Shown here in pieces: positions 8,782 through 17,207 of a stretch of DNA of 64,000 nucleotides. The notes under the pieces were generated by a model that was not told where the DNA came from, did not search any database, and saw nothing but the letters and a program-made list of their open reading frames with translations. How positions within the stretch are numbered: the first letter of the stretch is position 1; each line of letters begins with the position of its first letter. This DNA is from Microaerobacter geothermalis (GTDB lineage Bacteria; Bacillota; Bacilli; DSM-22679). A program made the position numbers and the translations under genes. The stretch spans positions 186,001 through 250,000 of the forward strand of contig NZ_JAKIHL010000001.1 of assembly GCF_021608135.1 (NCBI RefSeq). Reading direction: 5' to 3'.

Positions 8782-8889
8782 TTTTCCGGAAAAGTGGAAT
8801 AATCCGAAAAATCGGAAAACAATAATCAGATTACAAGAATCATAGCTTATTGAAAGCGTTAACATGATTTTTGTCCGAATTTCCGGAAA
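8782..8889 (+). promoter_or_regulatory. Putative enhancer sites of the sigma54 activator, plus a CcpA cre box
   Basis: Three related dyads lie 130-240 bp upstream of the sigma54 promoter at 9021: TTTTCCGGAAAA at 8782-8793, TCCGA-AAAA-TCGGA at 8803-8816, and TTTCCGGAAA at 8880-8889 beside a further TCCGAA at 8874. That distance is typical for enhancer-bound activators. Between the second and third lies TGAAAGCGTTAACA (8851-8864), which matches the CcpA consensus TGWAARCGYTWNCA at every position. Carbon catabolite repression of the downstream operon is therefore likely. Confidence 0.6.
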
Positions 8890-8911
8890 GAAATTCCTTG
8901 TCTATTCAACG

Positions 8912-9003
8912 TCTAACTGACTCCATCACCGAAATACCCGGATGTTTTTGAGGGCTCCGTTCTTGAGTATCGAAGCGGACCTTCACTCTTCTTCGCCGAA
9001 TTT
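8912..9003 (-). repeat. Dispersed inverted-repeat element, copy C (partial)
   Basis: Its reverse complement matches the full copy at 20966-21165 over the central part and one arm; shared words include AACTGACTCCATCA and GATGTTTTTGAGGGCTCCG. It lies between the cre/enhancer region and the sigma54 promoter of the CoA-transferase gene. Confidence 0.75.
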
Positions 9004-9020
9004 CAATGATTTTGTTCAAT

Positions 9021-9037
9021 TGGCATGAGATTTGCAT
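9021..9037 (+). promoter_or_regulatory. Sigma54 (-24/-12) promoter of the CoA-transferase operon
   Basis: TGGCATG, then GAGAT and TTGCAT; GG at 9022-9023 and GC at 9034-9035 are ten bases apart. It overlaps an upstream in-frame ATG at 9025, so translation must begin later, at 9079. Confidence 0.9.
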
Positions 9038-9078
9038 TAATGTACTGGCATAATAAAAAAGGAGGGATCAATCGCCGA

Positions 9079-10650
9079 ATGCCAGTACAAATATTATCAG
9101 CAGAAGAAGCGGTAAAACTGATTCAAAATGGACAAACAATCGCCATAAACGGATTTGTGGGAACCGCTCACCCTGAGGCCCTGTCTTCATCCTTGGGAAA
9201 GCATTTTCTTGATAATGGTTTTCCCAGGGATTTGACTCTGGTCTATGCTGCAGGACAAGGAGATGGGCATTCCAAGGGGATGAACCATTTAGCCCATGCG
9301 GGATTATTAAAGCGGGTGATTGGAGGCCACTGGGGGCTGGCTCCCCAACTTGGACAATTGGCTGTAGAGAACAAGATAGAAGCATATAATCTGCCCCAAG
9401 GGGTCATCTCACATCTGTTTCGCGATATTGCCGCTGGAAAAGTAGGAACCATTACTCATGTAGGACTTCATACCTTTGTTGATCCCCGTCAGTCTGGAGG
9501 GAAAATAAATGACGTAACCAAGGATGACCTGGTGGAAATTGTTCAGATCGGTGGGGAAGAAAGATTATTTTATAAATCCTTTCCCATTCATGTCGCTCTC
9601 CTTAGAGGAACAACCGCAGACGAATTTGGAAATATTTCTATGGAGAAAGAGGCAGTGGTGCTTGAGGCCCTTGCCATTGCCCAGGCGGCACGAAATTCAG
9701 GGGGCATAGTGATTGTCCAGGTGGAAAGGGTGGTCCAGGGCGGAAGTCTGGATCCTAAGCTGGTTGTCATTCCCAACATCTTGGTGGACGTGGTGGTTTT
9801 GTCAACCCCTGAACAGCATCAACAAACCTTCGCTGAGCAGTATAATCCGGCATATTCCGGAGAAATTAGGGAAATTTTAGGGAAAATGCCCTACCTACCG
9901 CTGGATGAGAGAAAGGTGATTGCACGCCGGGCGGCCATGGAGCTGGATGGAGTCAATGTTGTCAATTTGGGTATCGGATTGCCGGAGGCTGTAGGCTTTG
10001 TGGCGATGGAAGAAGGAATTGGGGACTTCACCCTAACCGTGGAATCGGGACCTGTAGGTGGAATCCCGGCTAGGGGACTCAGCTTTGGGGCTGCCACCAA
10101 TCCCTATGCGATTTTAAACCAGCCTTCACAGTTTGACTTCTATGACGGTGGGGGAATTGATGTAGCCTTTTTGGGAATGGCTGAATTGGATCAGTTTGGC
10201 AATGTCAATGTTAGCAAGTTTGGTCCGAGGGTCATGGGTTGCGGTGGCTTTATCAACATCAGCCAAAATGCAAAGAAAGTGGTTTTTTGCGGAACATTTA
10301 CAGCAGGTGGACTTAAAGTGAAAATCGATGATGGGAAACTAACCATTTTGCAGGAAGGTAAACATCGAAAATTGATCAAAAACGTTGAACAAATTACCTT
10401 TAACGGAAGATACGCCAGCGAAACCGGAATTTCTATTTTATATATCACGGAAAGGGCGGTATTCAACATCCGTGATGGAAAACTGGAACTTGTCGAAATC
10501 GCCCCGGGTATTGATCTGGAAAAGGATATTCTGGCCAATATGGAGTTTAAGCCACTATTATCGCCTCATGTAAAGCAGATGGATCCAAGGATTTTTGGAA
10601 GGGGGAGAATGAACACCAGTCACGGATTAAATTTACAGAAAATTGTATAA
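9079..10650 (+). CDS. Acyl-CoA:carboxylate CoA-transferase (fused alpha-beta, acetoacetate/propionate type)
   Basis: The start chosen is ATG 9079 ([12 protein letters not shown]), 13 bases after AAAGGAGG, because the earlier in-frame ATG lies inside the sigma54 promoter; 523 residues. Both CoA_trans domains are on one chain, as in the Pct/YdiF group. The catalytic glutamate is Glu322 in [13 protein letters not shown], which matches the ExGxxG motif, and a glycine-rich [15 protein letters not shown] follows. The family moves CoA between acyl-CoA and acetate or another acid via a glutamyl-CoA ester. With the dehydrogenase, a route from a 3-hydroxy acid through a 3-oxo acid to its CoA ester is plausible. 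It is probably cotranscribed with the ABC transporter. Confidence 0.9.
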   Translation: MPVQILSAEEAVKLIQNGQTIAINGFVGTAHPEALSSSLGKHFLDNGFPRDLTLVYAAGQGDGHSKGMNHLAHAGLLKRVIGGHWGLAPQLGQLAVENKIEAYNLPQGVISHLFRDIAAGKVGTITHVGLHTFVDPRQSGGKINDVTKDDLVEIVQIGGEERLFYKSFPIHVALLRGTTADEFGNISMEKEAVVLEALAIAQAARNSGGIVIVQVERVVQGGSLDPKLVVIPNILVDVVVLSTPEQHQQTFAEQYNPAYSGEIREILGKMPYLPLDERKVIARRAAMELDGVNVVNLGIGLPEAVGFVAMEEGIGDFTLTVESGPVGGIPARGLSFGAATNPYAILNQPSQFDFYDGGGIDVAFLGMAELDQFGNVNVSKFGPRVMGCGGFINISQNAKKVVFCGTFTAGGLKVKIDDGKLTILQEGKHRKLIKNVEQITFNGRYASETGISILYITERAVFNIRDGKLELVEIAPGIDLEKDILANMEFKPLLSPHVKQMDPRIFGRGRMNTSHGLNLQKIV

Positions 10651-10699
10651 TCATATAATATAAAGAGAATTAAGAATTTAAATCAAAGGGGGATTTTAC

Positions 10700-11959
10700 A
10701 TGAGAAGAAAGATTGGGAGAAAGGGATTGTTACTTGCTATTTTTTTTGTGATTGCTCTATTGGTAGCAGGCTGTGGACCAAAATTGGATCAGGGTTCAAG
10801 CCAGCCTGCATCCAGCAGCAGTTCTTCTTCCGGCTCCAGTTCCAGTCCGTCTAGCAGTGAAGGAACATCCGGCACTTCCATTGAAGGAGGAGAATTCGTA
10901 TTGGGAATGGCCATTTCCTTATCGGGTGGTACAGCCAAATATGGAGAAGCAGCCAAACGGGGAGTTGAAATGGCGATTGAAGAGTTTAATGCTAGCGGTG
11001 GATACAACGGGAAAAAAGCGGTATTAAAACTGTATGATGATGAGGCAAAACCGGAAAAATCCGTAGAAGTGGTTCAGCGCCTGATTACTCAGGATAAGGC
11101 GGTTGCCATCGTAGGTCCGGCAAACAGTGGAAATGCAAAAGCTCATATCAAGTTTACCCAGGAAGCAAAAGTTCCTGAGGTGATTCCAGTAGCAACAGGT
11201 ACAGCCATTACCCAGACCTATGCTGGAGAGGAAAAAAATTATATTTTCCGTATTGCACCCTTTGACAGCGGTCAGGTAGGAACGATGCTGAAATGGGCAG
11301 TGGAAGAAAAAGGATTTAAGAAATTGGCGCTGCTCCATGATACAACCGGCTACGGACAAGGGGGTAAGGAAGACGTATTAAAGCAGCTGAAAGAAAATTA
11401 CAATTTGGAACCGGCAGTTATAGAATCCTTCCAGGTAGGGGACCCCAGCATGGAACCCCAGTTGACAAAGATAAAAAATGCAAATGTAGATGCCATTATT
11501 TTCTACGGTTTGGCCCCTGAAGTTGCTGTTTATTTGAAGAGCAGGGATAAAATTGGATACTACCCAATTACCGTGGCCTCCTGGGCAATGGGAGACCCCA
11601 CGGTCAAGGAACTGGTTGGAGATCTGGTCAACAAAAACCTGTACTTCGTTCAATCGTTTACCATAGACCAAAGCGATAAAGCGAAAGCATTTCATGAGAA
11701 GGTCGTTGCCAAGTATGGAGAGGATATTTTCCCAATTGCCACCGCGCAGGGTTATGATTCCGCAAAGGTCATCCTAAGCGCCATTAAGAAAGTGGGTCTT
11801 GATTCGGAAAAAATTCGCGATGCCATAGAAAACATGACGGATTTTGACGGTGTTACTTCTGCAGGGGCGCAACCCTTCTCCAAGGATAATCATGAAGCAC
11901 TAACTAAGGATAATATGTTTTTGGCGACCTATAAGGATGGTGTCATTGCCAAACCGTAA
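10700..11959 (+). CDS. Branched-chain-amino-acid-type ABC transporter, substrate-binding lipoprotein
   Basis: 419 residues with ribosome site AAAGGGGG. A signal peptide ends in the lipobox LVAGC (Cys25), so the protein is lipid-anchored outside the membrane. A serine-rich linker of about 25 residues follows, then a type I periplasmic-binding fold of the LivJ/LivK family (GMAISLSGGTAKYGEAAKRG, AVAIVGPANSGNAKA). The 49-bp gap to the CoA-transferase holds no terminator, so the transporter is probably in the same sigma54-driven operon. The ligand may be an amino acid, a small acid or an amide; the fold alone does not say which. Confidence 0.92.
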   Translation: MRRKIGRKGLLLAIFFVIALLVAGCGPKLDQGSSQPASSSSSSSGSSSSPSSSEGTSGTSIEGGEFVLGMAISLSGGTAKYGEAAKRGVEMAIEEFNASGGYNGKKAVLKLYDDEAKPEKSVEVVQRLITQDKAVAIVGPANSGNAKAHIKFTQEAKVPEVIPVATGTAITQTYAGEEKNYIFRIAPFDSGQVGTMLKWAVEEKGFKKLALLHDTTGYGQGGKEDVLKQLKENYNLEPAVIESFQVGDPSMEPQLTKIKNANVDAIIFYGLAPEVAVYLKSRDKIGYYPITVASWAMGDPTVKELVGDLVNKNLYFVQSFTIDQSDKAKAFHEKVVAKYGEDIFPIATAQGYDSAKVILSAIKKVGLDSEKIRDAIENMTDFDGVTSAGAQPFSKDNHEALTKDNMFLATYKDGVIAKP

Positions 11960-11970
11960 TTGGCAAGGCC

Positions 11971-12016
11971 ATGAAAACGGGGGAGGAGAGGGCTCCCTTC
12001 CTTCCCCTCGTTTCAT
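11971..12016 (+). promoter_or_regulatory. GC-rich stem-loop between binding protein and permease genes
   Basis: An imperfect inverted repeat runs from ATGAAAACGGGGGAGG to CCTTCCCCTCGTTTCAT. There is no T-run after it, so it is more likely an mRNA-stabilising or attenuating hairpin that keeps binding-protein transcript above permease transcript than a full terminator. Confidence 0.5.
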
Positions 12017-12036
12017 CTGAAATTACATTTGTATGG

Positions 12037-12074
12037 ACGGAACTAAATCTTTAGTACCGGACCTATAGTTCCGT
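12037..12074 (+). repeat. Dispersed inverted-repeat element, copy G (ends only)
   Basis: ACGGAACTA and TAGTTCCGT form a perfect 9-bp inverted repeat around a short centre. They resemble the two termini of the full element at 20966-21165 (ATGGAACTA and TAGTTCCAT), as if the interior had been deleted. Confidence 0.5.
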
Positions 12075-12102
12075 ATCTATTGAAAAAAGGGGGGGTTCAG
12101 AA

Positions 12103-12987
12103 TTGGAGCAAGCAATTGTAAGCGGTCTTATCCTTGGCAGTATTTATGCGATTATTGCCCAGGGATATTATATCACCTATATTACGACCAATACCCTCAA
12201 CTTTGGTCAGGGAGATTTTTTGATGCTGGGGGCTCTACTGGGATTAACATCGATTGGGATGCTTGCAGCAGCAGGAGTTCCCGTTTATTTATCACTCATC
12301 CTGGCCATCGCGATTGTCATTATTATCAAAAGTGTGCTGGGAATTCTGCTGGAGCAGGTGGCAATTAAGCCCTTGAGGCATTTTTTCTCGATCGGCTGGA
12401 TTTTAAGCACAGTGGCTGTTTCCATTATCATCAGAAATATTGCCATGTTGATCTGGGGGAGAAATGTGATTCCTTTTCCGTCTCCTTTGGGTGAGAAAGT
12501 GATTCGCATTGGAACCATCGGCATTGCCCCCCATGAAATATTTGCTGCAATTTCGGCGGTGGTCATAATGGCCCTTCTCTTCTTCTTTCTGAAAAAATCG
12601 TTGCTAGGAAAAGCATTGTCCGCCGTAGCTTTCAACAAGGATGCAGCTTCTCTGATGGGGATCAATCCCCGCTTTATGGCTTTATTTTCCTTTGCCCTCT
12701 CCTCAGCCTTGGCCGGGATTGGCGGAATCTTGGTAGGCCCCATCACCAATACCGCCTTTTATATGGGAGCAGGCCTCGGCCTTAAAGCATTTGCCGTAGC
12801 TATTATTGGAGGTTTGGAAAGTCCAGGGGGTATTTTAGTTGGTGGGTTACTCCTTGGCGTGTTGGAACAACTGGTAGCCCTTTGGGATTCTTCTTTTAAG
12901 GATGCAAGCGCCTATGTATTGATTCTTATTGTTCTTGCCGTGATGCCGCAGGGATTGTTTGGAGCGCGGAGAAAGGAGAAGTTTTGA
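12103..12987 (+). CDS. livH: Branched-chain-amino-acid-type ABC permease LivH
   Basis: 294 residues from a TTG start (MEQAIVSGLILGSIYAI) after AAAAAAGGGGGGG. It has about eight membrane helices. LivH family features are TNTLNFGQGDFLMLGALLG, VAFNKDAASLMGIN (the loop that contacts the ATPases) and GLKAFAVAIIGGLESPGG. It forms one half of the channel with the LivM part of the next protein and ends one base before the next start region. Confidence 0.93.
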   Translation: MEQAIVSGLILGSIYAIIAQGYYITYITTNTLNFGQGDFLMLGALLGLTSIGMLAAAGVPVYLSLILAIAIVIIIKSVLGILLEQVAIKPLRHFFSIGWILSTVAVSIIIRNIAMLIWGRNVIPFPSPLGEKVIRIGTIGIAPHEIFAAISAVVIMALLFFFLKKSLLGKALSAVAFNKDAASLMGINPRFMALFSFALSSALAGIGGILVGPITNTAFYMGAGLGLKAFAVAIIGGLESPGGILVGGLLLGVLEQLVALWDSSFKDASAYVLILIVLAVMPQGLFGARRKEKF

Positions 12988-12988
12988 T

Positions 12989-14785
12989 ATGAAAAAGTGG
13001 ATCACCTATGGAACTGCTGCTATTTTCATTTATCTGCTGCCATGGCTTATTCCCAACTCCTTCTTCATTCATGTGGCTCAAGGCTTTGCTTATACTTATC
13101 TGGTGATTTTAGGTTTAAATTTATTGGTGGGCCTATCCGGGCAGCTGTCGTTGGGCCATGCCGGCTTTTATGCGATCGGTGCTTATGTCACGGGATTATT
13201 AACGGTTCAGGGAATTCCTTTTCTGATCAGTCTTGTGATTGCCTCTTTCGTAGCTGGGGTTACCGGTGGAATTGTCGCTTTGCTGTCACTAAGAGCCAAG
13301 GGCCCTTACCTTGCCATGGTAACCATTGCTTTTGGCGTCTTGATTGAGATCATTGCCAATCGTTGGGTTTCTGTGACAGGAGGTCCGGCGGGGGTTTATT
13401 TGGATAAAGCAGATATTTTTGGATATGCGTTAAATGAAGTGGAATACTTCTATTTCGTAGGATTTGTGGCTTTGTTTTTTACCCTGTTGGCCAATCATCT
13501 GTTCCAATCCAGATTCGGCAGAACCTTTCGGGCGATTGGACAAAGTGAAATTGCCGCTGAAGTGATTGGTGTCAATGTTCGGAATTGGAAAGTGCTGGCT
13601 TTTATGATCAGCGCCTTTTTGGGCGGGATCGGTGGAGCGTTTTTTGCCTTTCAAAACGGGTACTTTAACAGCGAAACCTTCACCTTTGATAAATCGATCC
13701 TTTTCCTGGTCGGTGTGATCGTTGGGGGAGCTGGAACCCGTTTGGGACCTTTGATCGGGACAGCCGTTGTTTTCCTGATTCCACAAGTATTTGCCTCTCT
13801 CTATGATTATCATCTCATCATTTTCGGAACGATTCTTCTCCTTAGTCTGGTACTGCTGCCTGATGGGATTGCCGGGAGCCTTGGCAAACTATCTCTTTTT
13901 CAAAGATGGAAATCAAAAGAGCAGCTACAGGGAGATGTTGAAGAAGGTGAAATGGGGGATTTTTCATTCCGGCACCATCTGAATCATGAAGAGCAGCTGG
14001 AGATCAAAGAACTAAATATGGATTTTGGCGGATTGAGGGCGGTTAATCAGCTAAACATGGTAATTAAACCGAACCGGGTTCATGGATTAATCGGTCCTAA
14101 CGGATCGGGCAAGAGTACAACAGTCAATCTGCTAAGCGGTGTATATCGACCGTCAGGGGGGAAGATTATCTGGCTGAATCGCGATGTTTCCCAATATGCT
14201 CCCCATAAAATGGCACATCTGGGAGTGACGAGAACGTTTCAAAACCTGCAGCTGTTCTATGAATTGACAGTATTGGAAAATGTGATGCTGGGTTTTCATA
14301 AGCATTACAAAACCGGATTCTGGCATAATCTGTTTCACTGGCCATCTTTCTTTCGGGAGGAGAGTCAATTTCGAAAGGAAGCTCTGGTGCTTCTTCGATT
14401 GGTGGGTTTGGAAGAGAAGGCCCATGAGATATCTGGAAGGCTGTCCTATGGAGAGCAGAGGTTGGTAGAAATCGCACGAGGTCTGGCCGTAAAACCATCT
14501 ATTATGATTCTGGATGAACCGGCAGCCGGGGCCAGTCCGGTTGAAATCGAAAAAATCATGAAAGTAATCCAAACCTTAAAGGATGCAGGTCTTTCAATCA
14601 TATTGGTTGAGCATCATATGGAAATTGTCATGAATGTATGTGATGTCATCACGGTTCTTGATTTTGGCGAGAAGATTGCGGAAGGAGATCCCGCCGCCGT
14701 TCAGAGCAATCCCAAAGTAATTGAAGCCTATCTGGGGGGAGAAGAGGTGACAGAGCTTGTTAGTGGTCAAAAATCTATCAGTTGA
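12989..14785 (+). CDS. Fused LivM permease-LivG ATPase of the branched-chain-amino-acid-type ABC transporter
   Basis: The start chosen is ATG 12989 (MKKWITYGTAAIF) after AAAGGAGAAG; 598 residues. Residues 1 to about 310 are a LivM permease (LVGLSGQLSLGHAGFYAIGAY, IGQSEIAAEVIGVN, VGGAGTRLGPLIG). After a charged linker, residues from about 335 form a complete LivG ATPase: Walker A GPNGSGKS (369-376), RTFQNLQLF, signature LSYGEQRLVEIARGL, Walker B IMILDEPAAG and the H-loop histidine in LVEHHMEIVM. In most bacteria these are two genes. There is no stop or frameshift between them. It overlaps livF by 29 bp. Confidence 0.95.
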   Translation: MKKWITYGTAAIFIYLLPWLIPNSFFIHVAQGFAYTYLVILGLNLLVGLSGQLSLGHAGFYAIGAYVTGLLTVQGIPFLISLVIASFVAGVTGGIVALLSLRAKGPYLAMVTIAFGVLIEIIANRWVSVTGGPAGVYLDKADIFGYALNEVEYFYFVGFVALFFTLLANHLFQSRFGRTFRAIGQSEIAAEVIGVNVRNWKVLAFMISAFLGGIGGAFFAFQNGYFNSETFTFDKSILFLVGVIVGGAGTRLGPLIGTAVVFLIPQVFASLYDYHLIIFGTILLLSLVLLPDGIAGSLGKLSLFQRWKSKEQLQGDVEEGEMGDFSFRHHLNHEEQLEIKELNMDFGGLRAVNQLNMVIKPNRVHGLIGPNGSGKSTTVNLLSGVYRPSGGKIIWLNRDVSQYAPHKMAHLGVTRTFQNLQLFYELTVLENVMLGFHKHYKTGFWHNLFHWPSFFREESQFRKEALVLLRLVGLEEKAHEISGRLSYGEQRLVEIARGLAVKPSIMILDEPAAGASPVEIEKIMKVIQTLKDAGLSIILVEHHMEIVMNVCDVITVLDFGEKIAEGDPAAVQSNPKVIEAYLGGEEVTELVSGQKSIS

Positions 14786-15467
14786 TTATGGATCGGCATC
14801 TGTTTTGAGGAATGTTCAGATGGAGGTAAATGATGGGGAAATCGTTGCACTGATCGGCCGAAACGGAGCGGGAAAAACGACGGTATTGCGGACGATTACC
14901 GGTCTGGTGAAAGCAAAGGATGGAGAAGTCAATTTTCAGGATCAGGAGCTAACAAATATTCCTGCCCACCAAATCGTCAAATTGGGAATTTCCCATGTTC
15001 CCCAAGGGAGGCAGGTATTTGGCGACCAAACGGTAGAGGACAACCTGATCTTGGGTGCCTACACCAACCGTAAAAATAAGAAAAGAATGATGGAATTGGT
15101 TGAAAGGGAATATGAAAGATTTCCTAGGTTAAAGGAACGAAGAAGACAGATGGCCGGAACATTAAGCGGCGGAGAGCAGCAGATGCTGGCCATTGCGAGG
15201 GGGTTGATGTCTGAGCCGAAATTGCTGGTGTTGGATGAGCCCTCCATGGGATTATCTCCCCTTTATGTAAAGCATATTTTTGACACCCTTCTGCAGTTGA
15301 AGAAAGAGGGAGTCACCATTTTGGTGGTGGAACAATTGGCCACCGCAGCCTTATCCATCTCAGACCGGGCATATGTGTTACAGCTGGGCGAGGTAAAACT
15401 TAACGGCAAATCAAGGGATCTGTTGAAGGATGACCGGATTTTAAAAACGTATCTGGGAGCGTCGTGA
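14757..15467 (+). CDS. livF: Branched-chain-amino-acid-type ABC transporter ATPase LivF
   Basis: 236 residues from a TTG start (MLVVKNLSVDYG) eight bases after GAGGTG; a GTG six bases later is an alternative. Walker A GRNGAGKT, the LivF-type segment ISHVPQGRQVFGDQTV, signature LSGGEQQMLAIARGL and Walker B LLVLDEPSMGLSP are present. It pairs with the fused LivG domain to energise transport and is the last gene of the operon. Repeat copy D follows directly and may end transcription. Confidence 0.95.
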   Translation: MLVVKNLSVDYGSASVLRNVQMEVNDGEIVALIGRNGAGKTTVLRTITGLVKAKDGEVNFQDQELTNIPAHQIVKLGISHVPQGRQVFGDQTVEDNLILGAYTNRKNKKRMMELVEREYERFPRLKERRRQMAGTLSGGEQQMLAIARGLMSEPKLLVLDEPSMGLSPLYVKHIFDTLLQLKKEGVTILVVEQLATAALSISDRAYVLQLGEVKLNGKSRDLLKDDRILKTYLGAS

Positions 15468-15477
15468 TTTTTGAACA

Positions 15478-15592
15478 AGAATTTTCTAAGGCCAGTCTTC
15501 CAGTTTTTACTTAATAAAGAGGCTTTAGAACGGGAATTAGCCCTCAAACCGACTCCAGATTTGAAATGCTCGGATGTTTTTGAGGGCTTCTA
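15478..15592 (-). repeat. Dispersed inverted-repeat element, copy D (one arm plus centre)
   Basis: It aligns with the reverse complement of the full copy at 20966-21165: GAATTTTCTAAGG, then AGAACGGGAATTAGCCCTC, then GATGTTTTTGAGGGCT. AGCCCTCAAA and TTTGAGGGCT pair to form a hairpin that could act as a terminator between livF and the convergent gene ending at 15603. The second arm is missing. Confidence 0.75.
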
Positions 15593-15602
15593 TCTATTCT
15601 AT

Positions 15603-17207
15603 CTAATATAGCGGCAAATTGTTCTTTCTTAAATACTCCTCTTTCACCTGTATCAGATATTGAAAATCGGGATCCGGCACACCGTACAATTCAGTGATCA
15701 GCTCCTGGCTGTAGCGCAAATCTTTCAGTGTCAGAAGGGGATAATCCTTTAATCCGTACGTTCCATCGGGAAGATAGGCATACCAGAGATCCCCGTCCTC
15801 TTCCTTTTTCCAGTCCTTTGCCGTGTCTTTTACTCCCTGTTTCATCTTTTCGGCAATATTGAAGTAGGTTGTATTCTTCATGGTTTTATACATTTCATAT
15901 AAAAAATTCATTTCGGTAATATGGTGGTTCAAAGAAACATGGGTTTGAATCGGTTTCTTTTGTTCTTCTTCAGACTCGTTGCCGTTGCTGTAATCATATA
16001 CCAGAATCCCTCCATTTTTCGTCCTGTACTGATGGGTTTGAGCAAATTTCACCAGGAAGTCTGCATACTTTACCGCCGCTGTTAACCAGGTTTCATCTCC
16101 CAATTTCCGGTAGCCTCTCAGCAAAAATAATCCGGCATCCGTATTAAAGCGGGTATCATAAAACCCGGCATTGATCCCATAATCGTTATACAGCCAGTTG
16201 GATCGGGGCGTAGTTGGCCAGAAACCTTGTTCATTTTGAGTTTCTGCTGCTGTATAAAGGGAAAGGACCGCAAAATTTTCGAAAAAGATAGCTCCCTCTG
16301 TTCTTAGGAATACTTCTCCCACGTGGTGGGCCGGGTTCATCCAAAAGCCCCTCGGGTCGGTGGGTTCGTAGGAATCCGGAGTAACATAAAACATTCCTTC
16401 CCTGGACCACTTTCTAACCCGGTTCAAGTCAGCAATCTTTAGTACTTTGTGTGCGTTTTCATTTCTCCAATCCACCAGCTGGCGGGTGCTGAACATTCCC
16501 CAGTTCTCAGTGAAGTTGCCCTTTACCACAGGCAGGGGCAGGAGAAGCTGCACCTTTCCCTTTTCTTGCCTAAACTGGGCTGAGAGACTTTTTTCAAACC
16601 TCTCTTTTCTTACCCCATTGGCTAGCGGAAGAAATACATCAATTGGACTGGAAAACAAAAAATAATCCTCACCATCCAAAAAAAACGCTCCCTTTGGTAG
16701 AGATTCCCCGGAATCAATGGACATTTTTTCTTTCCATACCGAGGTTTGATTGGATAATGCTCCGGGATAATCAAGGGTATGAAGGGTTGGTTTGCCTATA
16801 CCGGGAAATGTAATTCTTAACGGAATCACCCTATCAAGATTCTCCTCGGCCGTAAATCGGATAAAGTAATAGAGATCCTGATTGGAAAACCGCAGTTGTT
16901 GAACAAAGAGTTCTCCGATTACCTTTCTCCCTTCCAACACGGAGTAGGTCAAATCCTTCCCTGACAGGTATTGTTCATTTCGTTCATCTTCCGCTGTCAA
17001 TTGGATAGTAAGGCTGGGGTCATACAGGGTTAATGAAAAAAAAGAAGGTTGCTCATTGGTTGAAGAAGGCTGCTTAGATATCGGCTCTTGGAAAAAGGAG
17101 AAGGTGGCTTTATCCACCACCCTGACATTCATATTTAGACTATACATGAAAATGCCGAAAAGGATGGCCAATAGGAGGAGCCATTTCCCTTTATGGAGAA
17201 TTTTCAT
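15603..17207 (-). CDS. Membrane-anchored D-glucuronyl C5-epimerase-like (alpha-toroid) protein
   Basis: From the ATG at 17207 (MKILHKGKWLLLLAI) the protein is 534 residues; in-frame starts a little upstream remain possible. One N-terminal membrane helix (about 8-25) leaves the rest outside the cell. The first half looks beta-rich and is not recognised. The second half (WLYNDYGINAGFYDTRFNT, DAGLFLLRGYRKLGDETWL, VSLNHHITEMNFLYEMYK) resembles the alpha/alpha-toroid of glucuronyl C5-epimerases and related polysaccharide enzymes. Epimerase activity is not established; a lyase- or hydrolase-like role is possible. It overlaps the preceding lipoprotein gene by 17 bp as the last gene of a four-gene operon. 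Confidence 0.65.
   Translation of the reverse strand: MKILHKGKWLLLLAILFGIFMYSLNMNVRVVDKATFSFFQEPISKQPSSTNEQPSFFSLTLYDPSLTIQLTAEDERNEQYLSGKDLTYSVLEGRKVIGELFVQQLRFSNQDLYYFIRFTAEENLDRVIPLRITFPGIGKPTLHTLDYPGALSNQTSVWKEKMSIDSGESLPKGAFFLDGEDYFLFSSPIDVFLPLANGVRKERFEKSLSAQFRQEKGKVQLLLPLPVVKGNFTENWGMFSTRQLVDWRNENAHKVLKIADLNRVRKWSREGMFYVTPDSYEPTDPRGFWMNPAHHVGEVFLRTEGAIFFENFAVLSLYTAAETQNEQGFWPTTPRSNWLYNDYGINAGFYDTRFNTDAGLFLLRGYRKLGDETWLTAAVKYADFLVKFAQTHQYRTKNGGILVYDYSNGNESEEEQKKPIQTHVSLNHHITEMNFLYEMYKTMKNTTYFNIAEKMKQGVKDTAKDWKKEEDGDLWYAYLPDGTYGLKDYPLLTLKDLRYSQELITELYGVPDPDFQYLIQVKEEYLRKNNLPLY

Noticed and set aside
9025-9079. ATG at 9025 as the start of the CoA-transferase
   Set aside because: It overlaps the -24/-12 promoter, and the N-terminal extension does not resemble the family.
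9068-9385. Opposite-strand and other-frame reading frames inside recognised genes
   Set aside because: They lack ribosome sites and family similarity and lie wholly within well-supported genes; they are shadows of codon bias.
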